NCBI GenBank assembly: GCA_946403855.1
Contig: CAMJBH010000010.1
Span: 1-64,000 of the forward strand
Reading direction: 5' to 3'
DNA from: an uncultured Bacteroidales bacterium
GTDB lineage: Bacteria; Bacteroidota; Bacteroidia; Bacteroidales; UBA932
Length of the DNA stretch: 64,000 bases
The notes under the pieces were generated by a model. That model was not told the origin of the DNA. It made no database searches and saw only the letters and a program-made list of their open reading frames with translations. Positions 57,162-64,000 of this stretch are shown in pieces (position 1 is the first letter of the stretch; each line of letters opens with the position of its first letter). The translations under genes and the position numbers were made by a program.

Positions 57162-58046
57162 CTAACGAGTTGTTTCATCTATAAACACACTATCAAAGTA
57201 GTCCCCTATACTGTGGTCAGTAACAGAAATCAAAACAATGTCTGCTGTAGCATAACCTCCGGATATAAATGGACCTACCGTTGGAATAAACCCCGCAAGT
57301 AAGACCACTGTACTGAGCCCATCCGACGGTTTGATTGTATCCGATTCTAGAATTTCTAACCCGAGCCAAGCAACAGATACAGCACTTGCTATATTATTGG
57401 CAGATTTCAATACTGAAGGTATTATCTTTCGATAAACTTGGCCATTCGGGATCCTCTTATAATTGGATATATTATGATATAACCATTTCTGTGTCTCATA
57501 AACAACGCGAGACTTCACTCTAGAACTGATATTAGGATAATACTCTTTAAGCCACGACATCCCTGCTCCGTAAAAATCAAAGGAATCGTGAACAATGGAT
57601 TGTGAATTGTTAGCCGTCAAATAAGAAACTGCTGTAACACAGCTCGCAGAAAGAACGGACTCTCCAGAGGCTGTTACATAGCCCCTTGTATCCATAATTC
57701 TCTGTCGCTTCCTCATATATCGTTTTTTGTTGGAGTCAAAAAGTCTTAGTAGTCGTTTGTACTCACTCTGCGACACTTGCAAATGCTCATCGTACCCGTC
57801 ATCTATTACGAATATATCATTGTCGACTTGATAACTGGTCAATCCGAACATATCTACAAAACGAATCGGATTGCACAGACTTTAAGCATGTGGACTGATA
57901 CCGAAAAACATCTCCGCCAACGGGTCGGGGCTCGTGAAGACTCCGGAGGTGGTCTGGAAGCGGGCGAAGCTGTCGTACCAGTCTATTCCAAAGAACTGCT
58001 GCAATTCCTTGCCGGTGTAAAGATAGTCCGTTTTTTCATAAACTGC
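57162..58046 (-). pseudogene. Second RHS fragment: core piece split from its C-terminal tip by an in-frame TAA
   Basis: Minus-strand AVYEKTDYLYTGKELQQFFGIDWYDSFARFQTTSGVFTSPDPLAEMFFGISPHA*SLCNPIRFVDMFGLTSYQ; ORF 57162..57851 is the tip after the stop. Confidence 0.8.
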
Positions 58047-58075
58047 AACTTCACTATGATTTAAGCCTTTTAAGT

Positions 58076-58144
58076 CACTTAATTAAGCGCTTAACGACAC
58101 TTAAATAAGCACTTAAATAAGTGTTTTAAGCGCTTAATTAAGTG
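58076..58144. repeat. AT-rich perfect inverted repeat at the edge of the RHS island
   Basis: CACTTAATTAAGCGCTTAA (58076-58094) / TTAAGCGCTTAATTAAGTG (58126-58144). Confidence 0.93.
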
Positions 58145-58207
58145 TGAGGTAATTCATTAATTATCAATTTTTAGCAATTCTCAAACAAGACGGATGAGGC
58201 CTTATAC

Positions 58208-58238
58208 TTTGAAATACGAATGAGACTTATTATATTTG
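58208..58238 (+). promoter_or_regulatory. Bacteroidota-type promoter
   Basis: TTTG at 58208 and TATATTTG at 58231 with 19-nt spacer; ATG at 58243. Confidence 0.72.
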
Positions 58239-58242
58239 TGCT

Positions 58243-58800
58243 ATGATTGAAAGAAAGATAGTTTGGAGCGACGCAGCGAAAAGCGGTCTGGCGCTGGGCG
58301 GAGTATCCATAGCGTACATGCTCTGTAGCACACTTTTAACCAAAATCAACGGAGGAACGGCTGTTTCTGTCCTGGTCAACGTATCAAGTCTGCTGCTGTG
58401 GGTTTTCAAATTCGTCCTCTGCATCAAACTCATGAAGCTGTTCATGCTCAAGTTTGCCGGAGCTCACGAAGGAGTATCCAACAACGACAGTTTCCGTTTC
58501 GGCTGCACTACGGCCTTGCTTTCAGCCCTTCTGTACTCTGCTTTCTTCCTGGCTTGGCTGACTTTCATACAGCCTGACATGCTGGCCGAAAGCTTCGAGG
58601 CGGCAAAGGCCGGCTATGCCGACGCACTCCCCGAGGCAGATCTGGAGGCAATGGACAACATGCTGGGCAAATTGCCCAACATCATGTTCTTCGTGAACTT
58701 TTTCTGGTGCTGGCTGTTCGGCACGGTGCTGGCTGCTATCTTTTCGCGCAACATACCATCGCGCAACCCTTTCGCCAACAATGACTCCTATTCTGAATAA
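58243..58800 (+). CDS. DUF4199-like membrane protein
   Basis: Four TM helices; upstream of a GT2 gene. Confidence 0.7.
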   Translation: MIERKIVWSDAAKSGLALGGVSIAYMLCSTLLTKINGGTAVSVLVNVSSLLLWVFKFVLCIKLMKLFMLKFAGAHEGVSNNDSFRFGCTTALLSALLYSAFFLAWLTFIQPDMLAESFEAAKAGYADALPEADLEAMDNMLGKLPNIMFFVNFFWCWLFGTVLAAIFSRNIPSRNPFANNDSYSE

Positions 58801-58809
58801 AATCGAAAT

Positions 58810-59763
58810 TTGATGGATATATCAGTTGTAGTACCGCTGTTCAATGAGAAAGAGTCCCTGCCGGAACTTTGCTCCAGAATAGCCGCCGTAATGGACGGCG
58901 AAGGCCTGTCCTACGAAGTGCTGCTTGTTGACGACGGCAGCAACGACGGCTCCTGGGAGTGCATAAAAGACCTGCAGAAAGGCAACCCGAGCATACATGG
59001 CATAAGATTCCGCCGCAATTATGGCAAATCCGCCGCCCTGTTCTGCGGATTCGAACGTTCCCAAGGCGACATCGTGGTCACCATGGACGCCGACCTCCAG
59101 GACGCTCCCGAAGAGATTCCGGACATGAGGCGCATGATTGTAGAGCAGGGCTACGACCTTGTCAGCGGATGGAAGAAGCACCGCAAGGATAACGCTCTCA
59201 CCAAGAACCTGCCCTCCAAACTGTACAACTCCACCGCACGCCGCATCACCGGAATAAAGCTGCACGATATGAACTGCGGCCTCAAAGCCTACCGAAGCGA
59301 AGTCGTGAAGAGCATAGAGGTGTACGGAGAGATGCATCGCTATATCCCCTACCTTGCAAAGAACGCGGGCTTCACCCGTATAGGAGAAAAGGCAGTCCAT
59401 CATGAAAAACGCAAATACGGAAAGAGCAAATTCGGCATCGAGCGCTTCATAAACGGCTTCCTGGATCTGCAGAGCCTTTGGTTCCTGAGCACCTTCGGAA
59501 AGAAGCCCATGCATTTCTTCGGATACAGCGGATTGCTGATGTTTTTCGTTGGCTTCATAATGACCGCTTGGATCATTATCGCCAAGCTTGTGCATCAGGC
59601 TCAGGGCCTGAAGTTCAGGGCCGTTACAGACCAGCCGCTGTTCTATCTCGCCTTGCTGGCCGTCGTGCTGGGAGTGATGTTGTTCCTCGCCGGACTGCTC
59701 GGCGAAATGATTGCAAGGTCCGCTCCTGAGCGCAACCACTATAATATTAAAGAAGAAATATGA
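58810..59763 (+). CDS. Family 2 glycosyltransferase with C-terminal TM helices (DPM1/GtrB-like)
   Basis: SVVVPLFNEKESLPEL, LLVDDGSNDGSW, VTMDADLQDAPEEIPDM. Confidence 0.92.
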   Translation: MMDISVVVPLFNEKESLPELCSRIAAVMDGEGLSYEVLLVDDGSNDGSWECIKDLQKGNPSIHGIRFRRNYGKSAALFCGFERSQGDIVVTMDADLQDAPEEIPDMRRMIVEQGYDLVSGWKKHRKDNALTKNLPSKLYNSTARRITGIKLHDMNCGLKAYRSEVVKSIEVYGEMHRYIPYLAKNAGFTRIGEKAVHHEKRKYGKSKFGIERFINGFLDLQSLWFLSTFGKKPMHFFGYSGLLMFFVGFIMTAWIIIAKLVHQAQGLKFRAVTDQPLFYLALLAVVLGVMLFLAGLLGEMIARSAPERNHYNIKEEI

Positions 59764-60191
59764 CAATAGGAATCTGCAACGACCACGCTGGCGTGGAATA
59801 CAAGTTCAAGCTAATTAATTACTTGAAAAGCAAAGGTTACGAGGTCATAAACTTCGGCACCGACACCACCGACTCCTGCGACTACGCCGATTTCGCACAT
59901 CCCCTGGCGCTCGCTGTCGAGAAGGGAGAGGTTGACAAGGGAATTGCCATCTGCGGCACAGGCAACGGCATGGCGATTACCCTCAACAAGCACCAGGGCA
60001 TACGCGCCGGGCTGGCATGGAACACTGCCATAGCACACCTCGTAAAGGGTCACAATAACGCAAACGTGCTGGTCATGCCGGCACGCTTCGTGAGCTACCG
60101 CATGGCCGTGAGCATGGTGCGGGAATGGCTGAACGCCGAATTCGAAGGCGGCAGGCACGCACGCCGCATTGCAAAAATTCCCGTCAAATAG
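59760..60191 (+). CDS. rpiB: Ribose 5-phosphate isomerase B
   Basis: IGICNDHAGVEYKFKL; VDKGIAICGTGNGMAITLNKHQGIRAGLAWN. Confidence 0.93.
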   Translation: MTIGICNDHAGVEYKFKLINYLKSKGYEVINFGTDTTDSCDYADFAHPLALAVEKGEVDKGIAICGTGNGMAITLNKHQGIRAGLAWNTAIAHLVKGHNNANVLVMPARFVSYRMAVSMVREWLNAEFEGGRHARRIAKIPVK

Positions 60192-60196
60192 TATCT

Positions 60197-60271
60197 GTAA
60201 GCCGGAAGCATCTGTACCGGGGCCCATCAAACATGGGCTAAAGGGTCCCGGTACAGATGCCTCCGGCTTAC
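60197..60271. repeat. Hairpin family member 3 (conserved loop), between rpiB and truB
   Basis: GTAAGCCGGAAGCATCTGTACCGGGGCCC atcaaacatgggctaaa GGGTCCCGGTACAGATGCCTCCGGCTTAC. Confidence 0.95.
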
Positions 60272-60282
60272 CAAATAACAAT

Positions 60283-61101
60283 ATGACTGTATTTTCTAAC
60301 GACATCGCCGATTACCCCGAGGGCATTGTGCTGCCGGTGGACAAGCCGTGGCGCTGGACCTCCGCCGACGTGATCCGCAAGATCAAGTGGGCGGCATGCC
60401 GGCACTTCGGCAAGAAAAACCTCAAAGTAGGGCACGCCGGAACGCTCGACCCTCTGGCCACAGGCATACTGCTGGTGTGCATAGGGCCGGCCACCAGGCG
60501 GGCAGAAGAACTGCAGGCCTCCAGAAAAGAATACATCGCCGGCGTGTGCTTCGGAGCCACGACTCCCTCGTACGACCTTGAAAAAGATATCGACCGTGTC
60601 TATCCCGCCGGGCTCGTAACCCGCGAAAAGCTGGAAGCCGTACTCCCCTCCTTTATCGGTGAGCAACAGCAGGTCGCTCCCCTCTTCAGCGCCAAGTCTG
60701 TGGACGGCGTAAGGGCGTACGAAACGGCCAGGCGCCTTCTACGCGAGGCCCGCGAGCGCGGCGAGGCCTTCGACCCAGGCGACGTACTCCAATCATCCCT
60801 GATCAACATCTACGACCTCGAACTGCTCAGCTTCAGCGAGCGTTTCGACGCTCCGGAGCCCATCCCCGCCACGGAAGGCAAGGGACGCATCAACGTTGCC
60901 GACGTGAGGGCGTACGACCTCAGTCACGCCGAAATCCGCGTTTCCTGTTCAAAAGGTACATATATCCGCGCACTCGCGCGCGACCTCGGCGAAGCTCTCG
61001 GCACCGGGGCCTTCCTTGGTTCGCTTAGGCGCACCGCCAACGGCGGCTTCACAGAATCCGACATAATAAGCCTCGACGAAGCCCTGACGATGCTGGGCTA
61101 G
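60283..61101 (+). CDS. truB: tRNA pseudouridine(55) synthase
   Basis: LKVGHAGTLDPLATGILLVCIG; GTYIRALARDLGEALGTGAFLGSLRRTANG; start set at MTVFSNDI. Confidence 0.95.
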   Translation: MTVFSNDIADYPEGIVLPVDKPWRWTSADVIRKIKWAACRHFGKKNLKVGHAGTLDPLATGILLVCIGPATRRAEELQASRKEYIAGVCFGATTPSYDLEKDIDRVYPAGLVTREKLEAVLPSFIGEQQQVAPLFSAKSVDGVRAYETARRLLREARERGEAFDPGDVLQSSLINIYDLELLSFSERFDAPEPIPATEGKGRINVADVRAYDLSHAEIRVSCSKGTYIRALARDLGEALGTGAFLGSLRRTANGGFTESDIISLDEALTMLG

Positions 61102-61109
61102 ATTGATGC

Positions 61110-61141
61110 AAAAGAGGCCGACTTTTCAGCCGGCCTCTTTT
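61110..61141. terminator. Bidirectional terminator between truB and the convergent lipoprotein gene
   Basis: AAAAGAGGCCG...CGGCCTCTTTT. Confidence 0.85.
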
Positions 61142-61158
61142 CAAGATTCAACGATCAA

Positions 61159-63444
61159 TTACTTGATAATGTAGTTGATAGTATGATTTTCGTTATTTGC
61201 CTTTCCGAAGATGTTGTCTGCATTGGCGGAAGTACCGTTGATGCTACCGGACACCTCGATAGGGCTGTCTGCGGAGCCAAGGACGACAGTCTTGGAAGTT
61301 CCGTTGTAGTATCCGACTACCATACCGTGACGGTCTGCATTGTAGGTAGGAACCGTGATCTTGCAATTGACCTTACATCCGGCTCCGGTATTGTGCTCGA
61401 CATTACCCACGTTGCCGATAAGGCCGCCTACGCCACCGGTAAGGTCGCACTTGACGACAACCTCACCGCCAGCAGTACAGCCGGTGATGGCGTGACCCTG
61501 GGAATGGAAAGCGCAGAGTGATCCGACTGCAGAACCGACATTGGCAGACTCGATGGTGATGACTCCCTGGTTCTCACTGTTTTCAATGACACCGGTACCA
61601 CCTTCGATACCACCGATACGGCACTTCATGATACCCTTTCCGGTGATGTTACCCTTATTGGTACATCCATTGACGGAAGTTCCGGTGACAGGCTTCTCCT
61701 GACCGGGCCAGCCAACGATACCGCCGATAGCGGAGTTGGACTTTTGAGCATCGGAATCAACAGTGATGTTACCTTCGTTGACGCAGTTGATATAGCTGGT
61801 GTTGGAGAACACTTCGGTGGTGTTGGTGAACTCATAGTCACCACCACCGATACCGCCGACACAGACGATGAACTCGAAAGGAAGCTCAGAACCAGGGGTG
61901 CTGTGCTTCAGGGACACGTTAACTGCACCGTAGTTGTTGCTGTTGCTGACAGCGCCGCAAGGAGAGCCAACGATACCACCTATCTGGTTACGGTTGAGGT
62001 TGGCAGTCATGTCGGTCTCGGCAGCAGTGATCTTGTAATCAACCACACCATGGTTCTCGCAGCCGGAGATTGAGAATCCGGGTGCGCCATATCCGGCAAT
62101 ACCACCGATGGTAGGAAGAGCACCTGTTGCATCGACAACAACCACCTTGCCACTTATGTTCTTGGCCTCGAAGGAGATGTTACCCTTGTTGATACAGTTG
62201 TTGATAGCTGCGGCCTGGTATCCGACGATACCTGCAACGCCCGCGGCGACGGTAGCACCGTCAATCTTCACGGACACTGCACCTTCGTTGGTACATCCGC
62301 TGATCTCACCGCTGGACTGTCCCGCTATTGCAGCCACCAGAGCGGGATCTGCAAGAGAGCTTGCTGCAAAGGCGATCTTTGCCTTGTTGGTAACACCGGA
62401 GATAGTACCCTGGTTGTCACCGGCCACGATTCCGAAGAAAGCGACCTCGGGAGCGAATTCGCAGCTTGCATCGAATACCAAATTCTTAACAGTACCTGTG
62501 AGAGTATTGAAGAGAGGCTTGCCGTTCTTGAGACCCTTGATGACATGGCCCTTGCCGTCGAGCGTTCCCTTGAAGCTTTCTACTGCAGGGATGGTCTGTC
62601 CGGTAAGGTCGATATCGGCCTCGAGGGTGTACTCGCTGGCAGCGCCTGCAAGGATAGCCTCAGTGTTCAGGAACTCAATGAAGTCGCTCAACTTACTCAT
62701 CTGAGGGTTGAACTTGCTGGGCTCAAGGGTGGTGACGGAACCGGTGGAGTACTCCGACTCCTCTTCGCCCTTGACAGCCTTGACACGGATGTCGTAGGCA
62801 GTCTTGCCCACCAGACCATCGGCATCGTATGTGGTTGCAGTAGTCTTCACCTTCTCCCAGTCACCGGTAGAAGCAGGCTTATACTCAAACACATAGCCAG
62901 TAGCGAAAGGAACGGGATCCCAAGTTGCCTTGAAGCCGGTCTCGGAAACGTTGGAAGTCTTGAGGTTGGCGGGAGCGCCAAACTTAGCTTCCACGGTTCC
63001 GGTGCCTACGCACACTGCCAGAGGATTAGCCTCGGAGCCAAGATAGGTCCAGTTGGAGAAATAGTAACCGGGATAATTGGCCCTGATACGTGCATAATAG
63101 AACGCTCCTGCCTTGATATTCTTTGTAACTATAGCAGAAGTTTCGGGAACATTTACGATGGTGATGGAAGTCCCGTTGACTACGTTGGGATTGGTAACAT
63201 CATCAGTAAGCTCGATGGTGTAAGATGTCGCACCGGCGCTGACTGCCTGTGCTGCATCCCAGGTGAAGCCGGCAGACTTGGCTCCGGATGTCGCCGCATC
63301 GTAATTAAATGATGCAACAGCGGGTTTGGTAGCGTCCAGACCACCGGGAACCGTCTGATAGGGATTCTCCTGCTTGCAGGCGGCGAGAGCCAGAAGGCAA
63401 GCCGCTACTGTCAATATTTTGTAATTCTTCATATCCTTATACAT
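61159..63444 (-). CDS. Surface lipoprotein with FN3-like domains and GLUG-like repeats
   Basis: Lipobox LALAACKQEN; FGAPANLKTSNVSETGFKATWDPVPFATGYVFEYK; repeated GGIxG...CTNKGNI. Confidence 0.8.
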   Translation of the reverse strand: MYKDMKNYKILTVAACLLALAACKQENPYQTVPGGLDATKPAVASFNYDAATSGAKSAGFTWDAAQAVSAGATSYTIELTDDVTNPNVVNGTSITIVNVPETSAIVTKNIKAGAFYYARIRANYPGYYFSNWTYLGSEANPLAVCVGTGTVEAKFGAPANLKTSNVSETGFKATWDPVPFATGYVFEYKPASTGDWEKVKTTATTYDADGLVGKTAYDIRVKAVKGEEESEYSTGSVTTLEPSKFNPQMSKLSDFIEFLNTEAILAGAASEYTLEADIDLTGQTIPAVESFKGTLDGKGHVIKGLKNGKPLFNTLTGTVKNLVFDASCEFAPEVAFFGIVAGDNQGTISGVTNKAKIAFAASSLADPALVAAIAGQSSGEISGCTNEGAVSVKIDGATVAAGVAGIVGYQAAAINNCINKGNISFEAKNISGKVVVVDATGALPTIGGIAGYGAPGFSISGCENHGVVDYKITAAETDMTANLNRNQIGGIVGSPCGAVSNSNNYGAVNVSLKHSTPGSELPFEFIVCVGGIGGGDYEFTNTTEVFSNTSYINCVNEGNITVDSDAQKSNSAIGGIVGWPGQEKPVTGTSVNGCTNKGNITGKGIMKCRIGGIEGGTGVIENSENQGVITIESANVGSAVGSLCAFHSQGHAITGCTAGGEVVVKCDLTGGVGGLIGNVGNVEHNTGAGCKVNCKITVPTYNADRHGMVVGYYNGTSKTVVLGSADSPIEVSGSINGTSANADNIFGKANNENHTINYIIK

Positions 63445-64000
63445 TAATTGTAATCACCGGCACGAAGGTCACCCGTAACACAGGCACCGGGGCTGGTGAA
63501 TGAAAGCTTACCAGTGTTGGAGCAATCCACAAAATTATCGGTAACTCCGGACTTGCCGCCGCCGACGATGCCGCCCACGGCACTGGTCTTGGATGTAGTT
63601 ACTGTAGCTGTGGAGACAAATTCAAGGTTGCCGCTGTTGGTGCACTTGGTGTAAGTCACAGGGCTTTCAGCCTTGCTGCTGTCTCCGGTGATACCGCCGA
63701 TGAATGCCCTCCAGTCGGTCTTGGTAACTGCAGCGTGGGTGACCTTGAGGTTGCCCTTGTTGGTACATCCGCTGACGTCGAAGACACAACCGCCGGCGAT
63801 ACCGCCCAGACGGTTGATAGCCACAGGGCTGTTGAAGGTGACATTGCCGTTGTTCTCGCAGTCTTTGATAGAGCCTGTCACATAACCGAACACGCCGCCG
63901 GCATGGTGGTTAGGAGTCTCTGTCTTGGAACCTACGGTAAGTTCGATATCAACGTTGTTCGTGCACTTCTCGAACACTACGGAAGCGTCGGCCACATAAG
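63444..64000 (-). CDS. GLUG-like repeat protein, incomplete at window edge
   Basis: CTNNVDIELTVGSK, GGIAGGCVFDVSGCTNKGNLKVTH; open toward the end of the window; stop overlaps next start (TAATG). Confidence 0.75.
   Translation of the reverse strand, partial: YVADASVVFEKCTNNVDIELTVGSKTETPNHHAGGVFGYVTGSIKDCENNGNVTFNSPVAINRLGGIAGGCVFDVSGCTNKGNLKVTHAAVTKTDWRAFIGGITGDSSKAESPVTYTKCTNSGNLEFVSTATVTTSKTSAVGGIVGGGKSGVTDNFVDCSNTGKLSFTSPGACVTGDLRAGDYN

Noticed and set aside
54887-58144. Possible CRISPR array, considered because of repeated hairpins
   Set aside because: No regularly spaced direct repeats with unique spacers and no cas genes.
60169-60282. N-terminal extension of the listed truB ORF (MQKFPSNSICKPEASVPGP...)
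   Set aside because: It reads through rpiB and the hairpin; the start at 60283 matches TruB better.

Overview
The window is about 64 kb of a Bacteroidales-type (Bacteroidota) chromosome and is mostly housekeeping. Contents in order: gdhA; an envelope/lipid block (ompH/skp, bamA, uppS, nadK, pdxJ, a second ompH-like gene); a glycosyltransferase; trxB, bamD, an omega-like subunit, recN and a Fur-family gene; a GlpT-like MFS transporter; rpoN; a complete dcw division/cell-wall cluster (mraZ-rsmH-ftsL-ftsI-murE-mraY-murD-ftsW-murG-murC-ftsQ-ftsA-ftsZ) running into gltX; small envelope proteins and one tRNA-Leu(CAG); a Dcu-like transporter, dsbD and deoC; pheT, ftsY, DUF4295, rpmG, rpmB, lepB, rplT, rpmI, infC and thrS; an accessory island at about 54.0-58.15 kb; then a GT2 gene, rpiB and truB; and two tandem GLUG-like surface lipoproteins, the second cut by the window end. 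The most unusual signals are: (1) an array of degraded RHS-core fragments carrying two different C-terminal tips with candidate immunity genes (a GIY-YIG-like tip with a DUF695-like partner, and a second tip cut off from its core by one in-frame TAA), separated by a duplicated paired-hairpin element; (2) a dispersed family of three long hairpins whose loop is conserved while the stems differ; (3) an in-frame insertion into murE bounded by two near-identical perfect palindromes exactly 69 bp apart; (4) a ThrS that appears to lack most of its TGS domain. Family names come from motif recognition in the supplied translations. No database search was run.
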